Positions 1 to 7,837 of a stretch of DNA of 13,837 nt are shown piece after piece. Under the pieces are notes generated by a model. The model ran no database searches. It saw only the letters and a list, made by a program, of their open reading frames with translations, and was not told the DNA's origin. A program made the translations under genes and the position numbers. Numbering within the stretch: position 1 is the first letter of the stretch; each line of letters starts with the position of its first letter. Source of the stretch: Nitrospinota bacterium (lineage in GTDB: Bacteria > UBA8248); contig DNYS01000261.1 in assembly GCA_003506735.1 (NCBI GenBank), positions 4,466 to 18,302 on the forward strand. The letters are read 5' to 3'.

Positions 1-280
1 GGGCTCCTTCGGACGCGCTGGCGAACGCGCTGATGTCCTCGCCTTCATCGCCGATGACGGCCAGATTGCTCCCGACAGGTACGACGTCTCCCTCGCCCGC
101 CAGCGTCTTGAGAAGGAGGCCATCTGCCGGGGCCTCCACGTCGTATTCCACCTTGTCCGTCTGAATCTGGAGAATGATTTCTCCCTTTTCGACCGCCTCT
201 CCATCCGATTTCAGCCATTGGAGAATGGTGCCTTCCTCCATGGTCAGTCCGAGTTTGGGCATCGGAAGGGGTGTAGGCAT
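1..280 (-). CDS. Dihydrolipoamide acyltransferase (E2), N-terminal lipoyl domain, partial
   Basis: This is the N-terminal 93 residues of a 2-oxoacid dehydrogenase E2 subunit; the rest lies beyond the left edge. The visible part is one biotinyl/lipoyl domain. It starts MPTPLPMPKLGLTMEEG and carries the lipoylation motif QTDKVEYDVEAP with the modified lysine at residue 43, then the APADG turn and the second half of the barrel ending near VIGDEGE. The E2 family moves acyl groups from E1 to CoA on the swinging lipoyl arm of the cytoplasmic complex. The ATG at 280 is supported by GAGGAG about six bases upstream. Whether the substrate is pyruvate, acetoin or a branched-chain oxoacid cannot be decided, because the catalytic domain and the E1 genes are not in the window. 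It follows the PilZ gene on the same strand after 126 bases. Confidence 0.88.
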   Translation of the reverse strand, partial: MPTPLPMPKLGLTMEEGTILQWLKSDGEAVEKGEIILQIQTDKVEYDVEAPADGLLLKTLAGEGDVVPVGSNLAVIGDEGEDISAFASASEGA

Positions 281-357
281 CGGTAACTCCTCAAAATGTT
301 TTGAATCAGTGGGTATGAATCGCCCCGGGGCGCCGCCATGCCGGAGGCGGTGCCCCG

Positions 358-406
358 CCCGGCGGCTGACAATCTGCGCTTTGGGCCGGCCCGGCCCGCC
401 GCCGGG
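358..406 (-). other. GC-rich stem-loop after the PilZ gene
   Basis: Directly after the PilZ stop codon, CCCGGCGG (358-365) can pair with CCGCCGGG (399-406). A second self-complementary block, GGGCCGGCCC, lies at 383-392 inside the loop. There is no T tract, so this is not a standard intrinsic terminator. It may slow transcription or stabilise the PilZ mRNA 3' end, or be only a by-product of GC-rich sequence. Confidence 0.3.
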
Positions 407-994
407 TCAGTCTCCCCGCTTGGCCCTCAAAAGTTCCCGCTGCCGCTGGAAGGTGTAGCGCAGGATCTCTTCTTTGTCCTGTAAATTAATGGCGACGAAT
501 CTCGAGGATATGTCGATGATGGCGCCGGGAAGTCTTTCGAGAAATTTGGGGTATTTCGCCACGCGGCCCACCTCGGCGACGGCCTCGATCCGGAGGGCGG
601 GGGAGGGGGGGGAAATGATGGCGATCCAGAGGAAGTCCCCCTTTTTGTATATTTGCTGGCTCGGGAAGCGGATGCCCGAACCGCTCACGTTGACCCCGCA
701 GCGGATGAATTCGGCCTCCTGGGAGCGGGTATCCGTTTGAAGCAGGGAGATGAGCAGGTCGAGTTTTTTGTCGAGCAGGGAGATAGCCCGCCAGGTCGGC
801 GCGTCGGGGTCCACCGTCCGTCCGGCGGACTGGAGGATGGAGGCCACCGTTTCCATCCCCCCCCCGCCCGAGGAGCGATCGATGATTTCGCGTCCCAGGG
901 ATTCCTTTTCGGCCGGGGTAATCGTCTTGTGGCTGATCTCCAGGACATCGTCCACGCGGACCATTTCGCGCCGCTGGGATTCGTCTTTCGCCAT
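407..994 (-). CDS. PilZ-domain protein, putative c-di-GMP receptor
   Basis: A 195-residue cytoplasmic protein with no signal peptide or membrane segment. Both halves of the PilZ c-di-GMP site are visible: RxxxR as REMVR (residues 9-13) and (D/N)xSxxG as NVSGSG (102-107). The stretch between them is far longer than in a minimal PilZ domain. It includes a glycine-rich turn and a leucine-rich helix near residues 71-86, an arrangement like the atypical tetrameric PilZ group (tPilZ, Xanthomonas XCC6012 type). That subgroup call is inference. The C-terminus ends in a charged helix after residue 170. I chose the ATG at 994, because GGGAGAGGGG lies just before it; an ATG nine codons upstream lacks a good ribosome binding site. 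It is divergent from rimP and has its own promoter candidate. The output it controls (motility, exopolysaccharide or other) cannot be told from the context. Confidence 0.78.
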   Translation of the reverse strand: MAKDESQRREMVRVDDVLEISHKTITPAEKESLGREIIDRSSGGGGMETVASILQSAGRTVDPDAPTWRAISLLDKKLDLLISLLQTDTRSQEAEFIRCGVNVSGSGIRFPSQQIYKKGDFLWIAIISPPSPALRIEAVAEVGRVAKYPKFLERLPGAIIDISSRFVAINLQDKEEILRYTFQRQRELLRAKRGD

Positions 995-1045
995 CGAGCC
1001 CCTCTCCCGGTTAATGGCCAATTTTCCAAGGCTTTCGGGAAAAGG

Positions 1046-1074
1046 AATCTAGCATGGCGGCCGGGGAGGGGCAA
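1046..1074 (-). promoter_or_regulatory. Sigma-70-type promoter for the PilZ gene
   Basis: On the minus strand, TTGCCC (1074-1069) and TAGATT (1051-1046) are separated by exactly 17 bases. They lie about 50 bases upstream of the ATG at 994. The spacing and hexamers are good, but the call rests on pattern alone. Confidence 0.45.
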
Positions 1075-1165
1075 GACATCGGGCACGCGCCGCTGCCGAT
1101 TGGCGAAATTTCTCCCCTCGGGGATGGGGGCAATCCCAAGGCCGGGCGCAACCGGGCGGCGCATG

Positions 1166-1194
1166 TTGCGCTTATTTTCAATGGGGGGTACATT
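1166..1194 (+). promoter_or_regulatory. Sigma-70-type promoter for the rimP-nusA operon
   Basis: TTGCGC (1166-1171) and TACATT (1189-1194) are separated by 17 bases, in the divergent region between the PilZ gene and rimP. A start near 1201 would give a leader of about 80 bases that contains the hairpin at 1225-1256. The rest of 995-1280 holds only the PilZ promoter, this promoter and that hairpin. Confidence 0.45.
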
Positions 1195-1224
1195 AACGCC
1201 CGGCGTGTTTACAGCACGCATTGG

Positions 1225-1256
1225 AAGTGGGCCCGGTGAAGCGGCCCGCTTTTTTT
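1225..1256 (+). terminator. Attenuator-like intrinsic terminator in the rimP leader
   Basis: AAGTGGGCC (1225-1233) pairs with GGCCCGCTT (1243-1251) in a nine-base-pair stem with one G-T wobble and a nine-base loop. Seven T residues (1250-1256) follow. The structure lies between the operon promoter and the rimP GTG at 1281. A terminator here would end some transcripts before the operon. Since NusA, the second gene product, modulates pausing and termination, feedback attenuation is plausible. Leader terminators and NusA autoregulation are known for nusA operons in other bacteria; the role here is inferred. Confidence 0.7.
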
Positions 1257-1280
1257 CGTCCCAATCGGGAGCGGGACACG

Positions 1281-1820
1281 GTGATTTCTCACGACGGGAC
1301 CGGCGCCCTCTGGTCGCTGGCCGAGCGGGTGGCCTCCTCCCAGGGGCTCGAACTCGTTGAAGTGGAACAGGGAGGCGGCAAAGGGCCACAGGTTCTCCGG
1401 TTCTTCATCGATAAGCCGGGGGGAGTGAACGTGGCCGATTGCGCGCGGTTGAGCCGTGAGTTGGGAGATCGGTTGGAGGCCGAGGATACGATCGACACCT
1501 CCTATGTGATCGAAGTGTCCAGTCCCGGGATTGAAAGGCCGCTTCGGAAGGCGTCGGATTTCGAGCGCTTCGCGGGCCATTCCATCAGCGTTCGCCTCCG
1601 GAGAGGGAGCGGGGAGGCCGGAAAGCTTCGTTTTTCAGGCATCCTGCGATGCATCGAGGATAAAATCGTCACGGTCGACCTGGGCGGCGGGGAGGAGCGT
1701 TCCTTTCCCCTTGGCGGAATCGCCAAGGCCAGATTGAAGGTGAATTGGGATTCTGTTTTGCGGGGCGAGGCTCCCGGGGGCGAATCCGGCAACCCGGATC
1801 ATGGAGGGACGAACAGGTGA
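1281..1820 (+). CDS. rimP: Ribosome maturation factor RimP
   Basis: A 179-residue cytoplasmic protein needed for maturation of the 30S subunit. The family signature VSSPGIERPL is present, as is FIDKPGGVNVADCARLSREL, which matches the conserved N-terminal alpha/beta domain. The C-terminal Sm-like barrel runs from about residue 90 (SVRLRRGSGEAGKLRFSGIL) to the KARLKVNW strand. The C-terminal tail is Gly/Glu/Asn-rich and variable. I chose the GTG at 1281 because GGGAG sits eight to twelve bases before it. A TTG in frame at 1221 would place the hairpin and T tract inside the coding region and add residues that homologues lack. It is the first gene of the operon, and its TGA overlaps the nusA GTG, which suggests translational coupling. 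Confidence 0.93.
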   Translation: MISHDGTGALWSLAERVASSQGLELVEVEQGGGKGPQVLRFFIDKPGGVNVADCARLSRELGDRLEAEDTIDTSYVIEVSSPGIERPLRKASDFERFAGHSISVRLRRGSGEAGKLRFSGILRCIEDKIVTVDLGGGEERSFPLGGIAKARLKVNWDSVLRGEAPGGESGNPDHGGTNR

Positions 1821-3193
1821 GCCAGGAGTTGTTGGCGGTTCTCAGCCAGGTGGAGCGCGAACGGGGGGTCGCCAAGGAAGTTCTTTACGATGCCCTCAAA
1901 TCGGCCCTCGCCTCGGCCGCCCGGAAGCAATACGGCCTGGGGGAGAATGTCGAGGTCGAGTTCGACTCGGAGTCGGGCGAGATCCGGGTCATGGTGGTCA
2001 AGGAAGTCGTCCGGATCATCCAAAACCCCGAGAGCGAAATCGAGGTGGAGGAAGCCCGCGAGACCCAACCCGGCATTCGGGTGGGCGATTTCTACAAGAT
2101 CGACCTGGATACCGATGGCCTTGGCCGCATCGCGGCCCAGTTGGCGAAGCAGGTCATCATCCAGCGCGTCCGCGAGGCCGAGCGGGCTAACATCTACGCA
2201 GAGTTCAAAAGCCGCCAGGGAGAACTCATCACCGGATCGGTCTCCCAGGTCGAGCGCGGCAACATCTATATCGATATCGGGCGCACCGAGGCCATCCTCC
2301 CCCGGCGGGAGCAGATTTTCCGGGAGGTTTATAAGCGCGGAGACCGGATCCGGGCGTATATCCTCGAGGTGCGCGAGGCCACCAAGGGCCCGCAGATTGT
2401 CACGAGCCGGACCCATCCTGGGCTGCTGATTCGCCTGTTCGAATTGGAGGTTCCGGAGATTTACGACGAAATCATCGAAATCAAGGGATGCGTGCGCGAG
2501 CCGAGCGGGCGCTCGAAGGTGGCGGTGGTGAGCCATGACCGCGATATCGACCCGGTGGGCGCCTGCGTGGGCAACCGGGGAAGCCGCGTCCAGACCATCG
2601 TCCAGGAGCTCCGCGGCGAGAAGATCGATATCATCTCCTGGAGCGACGACATCCGCACCTTCGCCGGAAACGCGCTCAGCCCGGCGAAGATCCAGCATAT
2701 CACCCTCCACGAGGACGAAGGGCGGATGGAGGTGCTGGTCCCCGACGATCAGCTGTCCCTGGCCATCGGGAAAGGCGGGCAGAACGTCCGGCTGGCGGCC
2801 AAGCTGCTTGGATGGAAAATCGATCTCAAGGGCGAGAGCGAATACCGGCGGATGGTCGCCGAGCAGGCATTCGCCCCGCACGGGGTTGGGGCGAAATCGG
2901 AGGCGTCCGACATCGATAAGCTCGATGTGGTGGGCGAAAAAATGGTCCAGCTTTTGACCCAGAATGGATTTCCCACCATCGCCTCGATCGCAAAATCCAC
3001 CCTGGAGGAGCTCTGCGAGGTGCCCGGCATCGGACCAAAGCGCGCCCAAATTCTTATCGACGCGGCCGTTTCTTTTGACGGCGCCGCCGCCGAAGAGGGC
3101 GGGGAATCCGAAGTGGAGCCCGCCACGGCCGAAAGCAAAGGGAAGCCCGCCGCAGCCGAGGTGGCCGCCGGGGAAGAGGAGCCGTCTTCATAG
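1817..3193 (+). CDS. nusA: Transcription termination/antitermination factor NusA
   Basis: A 458-residue RNA polymerase-binding factor that acts in pausing, termination and antitermination. Domains in order: N-terminal RNAP-binding domain (1-125); S1 domain (about 132-200, starting at GELITGSVSQVERGNIYIDIG); KH1 with GACVGNRGSRVQ (around 250-262); and KH2 with AIGKGGQNVRLAAK (around 317-330). A helix-hairpin-helix region (about 370-420, VPGIGPKRAQIL) follows, then a Glu/Ala-rich tail. Only one C-terminal HhH-type repeat is evident, where E. coli NusA has two acidic repeats. The start is GTG at 1817, overlapping the rimP stop as GTGA, with GGAGG nine bases upstream. A longer frame reaching back to 1745 overlaps rimP and is not needed. 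The gene probably influences its own leader hairpin. Confidence 0.97.
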   Translation: MSQELLAVLSQVERERGVAKEVLYDALKSALASAARKQYGLGENVEVEFDSESGEIRVMVVKEVVRIIQNPESEIEVEEARETQPGIRVGDFYKIDLDTDGLGRIAAQLAKQVIIQRVREAERANIYAEFKSRQGELITGSVSQVERGNIYIDIGRTEAILPRREQIFREVYKRGDRIRAYILEVREATKGPQIVTSRTHPGLLIRLFELEVPEIYDEIIEIKGCVREPSGRSKVAVVSHDRDIDPVGACVGNRGSRVQTIVQELRGEKIDIISWSDDIRTFAGNALSPAKIQHITLHEDEGRMEVLVPDDQLSLAIGKGGQNVRLAAKLLGWKIDLKGESEYRRMVAEQAFAPHGVGAKSEASDIDKLDVVGEKMVQLLTQNGFPTIASIAKSTLEELCEVPGIGPKRAQILIDAAVSFDGAAAEEGGESEVEPATAESKGKPAAAEVAAGEEEPSS

Positions 3194-3208
3194 CCCGGGC
3201 GAAGCGGG

Positions 3209-3805
3209 ATGGCCGGGTTTTGTCGAGGTCATAAGACGGTGCCAGAGAGAACTTGTATCGCTTGCCGCAGGAAAGGCCCTCCCGAGACGTTGTTCCGGAT
3301 GGTGGCCGGACCAGACGGCGAGGTGTACGCTGAACTGGACAGCCGGCTTCCGGGGCGCGGTGCCTATTGTTGCTTTCGCGGCGAGTGCCTGAATTCGGCG
3401 CTGGAGCCTCGGAATTTGAACCGGGCGCTTCGGGGCAAGGTGAATCCGCCGGATTCGGCGGACATCGCCGCCGCCGTTCAGTCCCTGCTCGGGAGGCGCA
3501 TCGAAGGTCTCCTGGGAGCCGCCTGGCGGAAGAAGGCGGTCGCGGCCGGCCGCGATGCCGCGATGAGAGCGCTTCGATCAAGCCGCGCCGGGCGAATATT
3601 CCTGGCGGAGGATCTTTCGAGGGGGAGCCGGGCTGGGGTGATGGAAGGTCTGGCGCGACCGCCGGTCGAAATGAAAATGGAGATGGGCCGGATTGGCGAT
3701 ATTCTAGGCGGCCGCCCGGTGGGGGTTTTCTTTGTGTCGGACCCCTTGTTGGCGGATTCGCTTGAATTGAGGAGTTCGCAGGCGAGCGCTTTGGCCCTTT
3801 TGTGA
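3209..3805 (+). CDS. YlxR (DUF448) - ribosomal L7Ae-like fusion protein
   Basis: A 198-residue protein joining two RNA-binding modules. Residues 10-80 are a YlxR domain, with VPERTCIACRRKG, the central arginine-rich LFRMVAGPDG strand and LPGRGAYCCFRGEC. Residues 88-198 look like an L7Ae/L30e/YlxQ domain, with RIFLAEDLSRGS, PPVEMKMEMGRIGDILG and PVGVFFVSDP. In Bacillus-type operons ylxR and ylxQ are two adjacent genes between nusA and infB; here they form one frame. YlxR has been linked to RNase P and rRNA processing in some species, but the role of the fusion is unknown. The ATG at 3209 follows nusA by 15 bases and has a weak AGCGGG. GTG at 3239 with GAGG is an alternative, but RGHK before VPERTC resembles other family N-termini. 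Confidence 0.88.
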   Translation: MAGFCRGHKTVPERTCIACRRKGPPETLFRMVAGPDGEVYAELDSRLPGRGAYCCFRGECLNSALEPRNLNRALRGKVNPPDSADIAAAVQSLLGRRIEGLLGAAWRKKAVAAGRDAAMRALRSSRAGRIFLAEDLSRGSRAGVMEGLARPPVEMKMEMGRIGDILGGRPVGVFFVSDPLLADSLELRSSQASALALL

Positions 3806-3884
3806 GATGGCGCGAAAGCGGATAATCGGAATTCATGCAAGGACGGCCGGAAGGCCGGCAAGGACGAGGGCGGAGGCAGTTTGA

Positions 3885-6098
3885 ATGGCGAAGGTGAGAA
3901 TTTACGAACTGGCTAAAAAGCTGGGTTACGTCAACAAGGTTTTTGTCGAAGAGTTGGCCAAGGAGGGAATCGAGGTCAAGAGCTATATGAGTACGGTCGA
4001 TGAAGAAACGGCCGATCTCATTACGGCGCTCTTCTCCCAACAGACCGACGCTCCCGCCCCAAAAGCGCCCAAAAAGAAATCCGAAGCCGAGCCGAAGAAG
4101 GCGGAGGCCAAGGCCCCGAAATCCGCCAAGGGAACAAAGGCGGAAAAACCCAAGGCCAAAGCGGCCCCAAAGAAAGCCCCCGTCCCGGCTCCCGAGAAAG
4201 AGCCTCCCGCCCTCGCCGCCCAGAAGGGGAAGAAGAAAGAGTCCCCGGCTCCCCGGAAGGACGCCGCGCCCGCGGCGGCCAAAGCGCCGGAGCCGGAAAA
4301 ACCCGCCGAAGAGGCCGAAGCCCCCAAAGCGCCCCGAAACGCTACGATCATTCGCATCCCCGAAGCCCTGACGGTTAAAGAGCTTGCCGATAAACTCAGC
4401 CTAAAGGCGACCGAGGTCATCAAGGAACTCATGAAAATGGGCCAGATGACCACGATTAACCAGATGATCGACAGCGATACGGCCCAAATCGTTTGCAGTG
4501 AATTCGGCTTCGACATGGAGGTGTCGGCAAAGGGCCTCGATGAGGTTCCGGAACCGGAGGAAGCGGAGGAGGAGAACCCGGAGGATTTCGTTCACCGCGC
4601 TCCCATCATTACGGTGATGGGTCACGTGGACCACGGGAAAACCCGCCTTCTCGACGCCATTCGGCATGCCGACGTCATGGGGGGCGAGGCCGGCGGAATC
4701 ACCCAGCACATCGGAGCCTACCGGGTGGCCACCGAAAAAGGGGATGCGGTCTTTCTCGATACGCCGGGACACGAGGCGTTTACCGCCATGCGCGCCCGCG
4801 GAGCCCAGGTCACGGATCTGGTCATACTTGTCGTCGCGGCGAATGAAGGGGTGATGCCCCAGACCCGCGAGGCCGTATCCCACGCTCAGGCGGCGGGGGT
4901 TCCCATCATGGTCGCGGTCAATAAAATGGATCTGGCCGACGCCAACCCCGACCGGGTGAAGCAGCAGCTCTCCGACCTCGATCTCATTCCGGAGGAATGG
5001 GGAGGCAACACGGTCTACAGCCCGGTTTCGGCGAAAGAGGGCGATGGGGTAGACGATCTGCTGGACATGGCCATTCTCCAGGCCGAATTGATGGAATTGA
5101 AAGCCAACCCGAAGCGGAGCGCCCAGGGAGTCGTCATCGAGGCCAAGCTCGACAAGGGCCGCGGGGCCGTGGCCACCGTCCTCGTTCAAAAGGGAACGCT
5201 GTCCGTGGGCGATCATTTCATCGCCGGCGCCTGGAACGGAAAAGTCAGGGCCCTGCTCAACGGCCAGGGCAATAAAATTAAAACGGCCGGACCCTCCACC
5301 CCGGTCGAGATTCTCGGATTTGCCGGCGTTCCTCAGGCGGGCGATGAATTCACCATCGTGCCCGATGAGCGGACCGGCCGGGTCATCAGTGCCAGGCGCC
5401 AGCAGCGGGAGCGTCTCTCGGCGATGCTTCCCTCGGCCCGCGTTAGCCTGACCAGCTTCATAGAAGGGGTCCAGGAGGGCACGGCGAAGGAACTCAACAT
5501 TATCCTCAAGGCGGATGTGCAGGGCAGCATCGAGGCCCTCAAGGACAGCCTCGTCAAGCTGGGCAACGAAGAGGTCTCCGTAAAAATCCTTCAAAGCGCC
5601 GCCGGGGGCATTACGGAAACCGACGTGATGCTGGCGTCGGCTTCATCGTCCATCATCATCGGCTTCAACGTGCGGCCGACGCCCAGCGCCGATGCCGCGG
5701 CCAAGAGAGAAAAAGTCGATATTCGCCTCTATTCGGTGATTTACAATGCCATCGAAGAGGTGAAAGCCGCTCTGGAGGGGATTCTCGACCCGCTCATCCG
5801 CGAGGTGGTTCTCGGGCATGCCGAGGTGCGCCAGACGTTCCATGTCCCGAACATCGGCTCCATCGCGGGCACCTATGTGACCGACGGAACCATCAAGCGA
5901 GGGTCGGAGGTTCGCCTCATCCGCGATAGCGTTGTCGTGTATACGGGCCGCATTTCTTCCCTGCGCCGCTTCAAGGAGGACGTCGCCGAGGTGCAGCAGG
6001 GGTATGAATGCGGCATCGGAATCGAAAAATTCCAGGACATCAAAGACGGCGACGTTATCGAGCCCTTCGTGACCGAAGAGGTGGCCCGGACCCTTTGA
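3885..6098 (+). CDS. infB: Translation initiation factor IF-2
   Basis: A 737-residue GTPase that delivers initiator fMet-tRNA to the 30S subunit and promotes subunit joining. Domains: a first IF2_N module (1-50); a low-complexity Lys/Ala/Pro linker (about 54-152); a second IF2_N module (153-215); the G domain; and domains II to IV. G motifs are intact: GHVDHGKT (246-253), DTPGHEAF (from 292), NKMD (346-349) and SAKEG (382-386). [10 protein letters not shown] is the switch I region. The C-terminal initiator-tRNA-binding domain ends in [10 protein letters not shown]. The ATG at 3885 is preceded by GGAGG. The 79 bases between ylxR and infB hold a short GCCGG-AAGG-CCGGC hairpin of uncertain meaning. 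The linker varies in length between species and probably gives a flexible tether. Confidence 0.97.
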   Translation: MAKVRIYELAKKLGYVNKVFVEELAKEGIEVKSYMSTVDEETADLITALFSQQTDAPAPKAPKKKSEAEPKKAEAKAPKSAKGTKAEKPKAKAAPKKAPVPAPEKEPPALAAQKGKKKESPAPRKDAAPAAAKAPEPEKPAEEAEAPKAPRNATIIRIPEALTVKELADKLSLKATEVIKELMKMGQMTTINQMIDSDTAQIVCSEFGFDMEVSAKGLDEVPEPEEAEEENPEDFVHRAPIITVMGHVDHGKTRLLDAIRHADVMGGEAGGITQHIGAYRVATEKGDAVFLDTPGHEAFTAMRARGAQVTDLVILVVAANEGVMPQTREAVSHAQAAGVPIMVAVNKMDLADANPDRVKQQLSDLDLIPEEWGGNTVYSPVSAKEGDGVDDLLDMAILQAELMELKANPKRSAQGVVIEAKLDKGRGAVATVLVQKGTLSVGDHFIAGAWNGKVRALLNGQGNKIKTAGPSTPVEILGFAGVPQAGDEFTIVPDERTGRVISARRQQRERLSAMLPSARVSLTSFIEGVQEGTAKELNIILKADVQGSIEALKDSLVKLGNEEVSVKILQSAAGGITETDVMLASASSSIIIGFNVRPTPSADAAAKREKVDIRLYSVIYNAIEEVKAALEGILDPLIREVVLGHAEVRQTFHVPNIGSIAGTYVTDGTIKRGSEVRLIRDSVVVYTGRISSLRRFKEDVAEVQQGYECGIGIEKFQDIKDGDVIEPFVTEEVARTL

Positions 6099-6141
6099 TG
6101 CCGACCCCTGCTTCGAACGCCTAGACGGGGACCCCAATTCG

Positions 6142-6426
6142 ATGACCGCCGTAGGTCTTTTAACCGTGGACCTGCAGATTCCCGGCAGCCGCTCCCTGAA
6201 AAGCAAGCGCAAGGTTGTGAAGTCGATAGTGGCCCGGTTGCGCCAGCGCTTCAACGTCGCCGTGGCCGAGGTGGATTATCTGGATAAATGGCAGCGCTGC
6301 CTGATTGGGGTGAGTGCCGTTTCGAACGATGCGCGTCATGTGGACAGCCAGCTCCGCAAGGCGTTAGATTCGATCGAGGGAATGGGGCTGGCGGTCATTC
6401 TTGACTTTGAGATCGAGATTCTGTAG
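6142..6426 (+). CDS. DUF503 / YlxP-like protein
   Basis: A 94-residue protein of the DUF503 (YlxP) family. The family pattern is visible: an N-terminal strand GLLTVDLQIPGSRSLKSKR followed by a helix KVVKSIVARLRQRFNVAVAEVD, then LIGVSAVSNDARHVDSQLRKALDSIE and a final hydrophobic strand. The ferredoxin-like small fold and its constant place between infB and rbfA suggest a role near ribosome assembly or RNA binding; the biochemical function is not known. It starts with ATG 43 bases after infB, without a strong ribosome binding site, so it may depend partly on translation of infB. The length is normal for the family. Confidence 0.9.
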   Translation: MTAVGLLTVDLQIPGSRSLKSKRKVVKSIVARLRQRFNVAVAEVDYLDKWQRCLIGVSAVSNDARHVDSQLRKALDSIEGMGLAVILDFEIEIL

Positions 6427-6467
6427 CAACCTCCTCTGGGCGGTTGCGGCGCGGGAGAAAATTTGCG

Positions 6468-6833
6468 ATGCACCCCTCCTATCCCCGCTCGGCGAGGGTG
6501 GCCGAACTCATTCAGTCGGAACTGGCCCGAATGCTTCTCCGCGATGTGAAAGATCCCCGCGTCAAGGACGTGATGATTACCCGTGTTGAATTGACGGACG
6601 ACTTGCGCGAGGCATCGGTATTTTTCAGCCGGTATGGCGAAGGGCGCGGGTCGGAGGCCGAAGTCGAGGAAGGGCGCGAGGGGCTGGAGCGGGCAAGCGG
6701 GTTTCTCCAGGGAAGATTGGGGAAGCGCCTTCGCCTGAAGCGCACTCCCAGGTTGGTGTTTCGCGCGGAACGAAATCCGGGTGAGAGCGACCGAATCGAG
6801 CAGCTTTTAAGCGAATTGGGTGGTGAGCGTTGA
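6468..6833 (+). CDS. rbfA: Ribosome-binding factor A (RbfA)
   Basis: A 121-residue KH-fold protein that binds the immature 30S subunit and helps 16S rRNA 5'-end maturation. It works in the same pathway as RimP at the start of this operon. Conserved blocks are RVAELIQSELARMLLRDVKDPRV, ITRVELTDDLREASVFFS and ERASGFLQGRLGKRLRLKRTPRLVF. The DRIEQLLSEL tail matches the usual C-terminal helix. I chose the ATG at 6468, with GGGAG ten bases before it; the in-frame TTG at 6444 is upstream of that site and unlikely. The TGA overlaps the TTG start of truB. Confidence 0.93.
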   Translation: MHPSYPRSARVAELIQSELARMLLRDVKDPRVKDVMITRVELTDDLREASVFFSRYGEGRGSEAEVEEGREGLERASGFLQGRLGKRLRLKRTPRLVFRAERNPGESDRIEQLLSELGGER

Positions 6834-7756
6834 AAATCAACGGTGTTTTGAACCTGAAAAAATTCGAGGGCCCCACCTCTCACGATATAGTCGCCCGGGT
6901 GAGGCTCATCGTCCCCCCCAAGACCAAGGTGGGGCACGCCGGCACCCTTGATCCGATGGCCGAGGGCGTGTTGCCGGTGTGCGTGGGCGCCGCGACGAAG
7001 ATTTTCCCTTACCTGCTCGATTGCCGGAAAACCTACCGGGCCGGGATGATTTTCGGCCGCGTGACCGACACCCAGGATGTCACCGGCAAAACCTTGTCGG
7101 AAGAAGATTCGGTGGAAATCTCGATCAAAGAGGCTCAGCGTCTGCTGGACTCGTTTCGGGGGCCGGGGGTTCAGATTCCGCCCATGTACTCCGCCCTCAA
7201 GGTGGGCGGTACCCGCCTGCACGAGCTGGCCCGCGCCGGAAAAGAGGTCGAGCGCGAGGAGCGCCCGATCGAGATATTCAGTATCCGCGCCCTCGAGATG
7301 GCCGGAAACCGCCTGACCTTCGATGTCTCCTGCAGCAGGGGCACCTATATCCGCTCGCTGTGTCATGACTTGGGTGCGCTCCAGGGTACGGGGGGATGCA
7401 TGGAGTCCCTGACGCGGACCGTGCTCGGCCCGTTTCGGCTGGAGGATGCCATCGGCCTGGACGAAGCCGAATCCCTGGCCGGGGAAGGGCGCCTTCAAGA
7501 GGCGATAATGCCGATTTCGGCCGCCCTGGCCCATCTCCCCGCCGTCACCATCCGCCCCGAGGCCGAGAGCCGGTTCCGGAACGGCGTGGCCCTGACCCGA
7601 AAGGATTTTATCCCCGGGGATGAGCTATCGCCGGGCGGGAAGGTGCGGGTCGAATCTTCCGGCGGAGAGGTCATTGCCGTCGGGCGGGTTCTCCAGGGCG
7701 AAGGGCCTAGCGAGAGCCATTGCCGGATCAACGCGGACCGCGTATTTTCCCGCTGA
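6830..7756 (+). CDS. truB: tRNA pseudouridine(55) synthase TruB
   Basis: A 308-residue enzyme that makes pseudouridine 55 in the T loop of tRNAs and also acts as a tRNA-folding chaperone. The catalytic motif GHAGTLDP is intact, with the catalytic aspartate at residue 41. Other TruB blocks are PPMYSALKVGGTRLHELAR and SCSRGTYIRSLCHDLG. The C-terminal extension (about 220-308) corresponds to the variable TruB C-terminal domain. The start is TTG at 6830, overlapping the rbfA TGA by two bases, so coupling is likely. The first residues MKINGVLNLKKFEGPTSHD fit the family, although the usual KPxGxTS reads KKFEGPTS. It is the last gene before the internal promoter of rpsO. Confidence 0.95.
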   Translation: MKINGVLNLKKFEGPTSHDIVARVRLIVPPKTKVGHAGTLDPMAEGVLPVCVGAATKIFPYLLDCRKTYRAGMIFGRVTDTQDVTGKTLSEEDSVEISIKEAQRLLDSFRGPGVQIPPMYSALKVGGTRLHELARAGKEVEREERPIEIFSIRALEMAGNRLTFDVSCSRGTYIRSLCHDLGALQGTGGCMESLTRTVLGPFRLEDAIGLDEAESLAGEGRLQEAIMPISAALAHLPAVTIRPEAESRFRNGVALTRKDFIPGDELSPGGKVRVESSGGEVIAVGRVLQGEGPSESHCRINADRVFSR

Positions 7757-7773
7757 TAAATAGTATTCAGACG

Positions 7774-7802
7774 TTTACATTGGAAGATTAGTTCGCTACA
7801 AT
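7774..7802 (+). promoter_or_regulatory. Strong internal promoter for rpsO-pnp
   Basis: TTTACA (7774-7779) and TACAAT (7797-7802) are separated by exactly 17 bases, in the 121-base gap between truB and rpsO. Each hexamer differs from the sigma-70 consensus at only one base. It is the best promoter match I see in the window. A start near 7808-7810 gives a leader of about 70 bases. Confidence 0.7.
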
Positions 7803-7837
7803 CGCGAGCCGTGAAGAGAGAGATCGCGCAAAGTGAG

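Noticed and set aside
653..1389. Overlapping frames on both strands across the PilZ gene and the divergent intergenic region
   Set aside because: They run across two promoters and the rimP leader hairpin, and show low-complexity Arg/Pro/Gly composition typical of shadow frames.
1799..3049. Minus-strand open frame of 416 codons opposite nusA
   Set aside because: It fully overlaps nusA, whose domains are conserved throughout. Its composition is the Asp/Leu/Gly-rich mirror of nusA codons.
4045..4345. Lys/Ala/Pro-rich repetitive stretch as a repeat array
   Set aside because: It is the ordinary low-complexity linker of IF-2, in frame and without exact repeat units.
4401..5594. Minus-strand open frame of 397 codons opposite infB
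   Set aside because: It lies opposite the conserved IF-2 GTPase region, with no family motif of its own.
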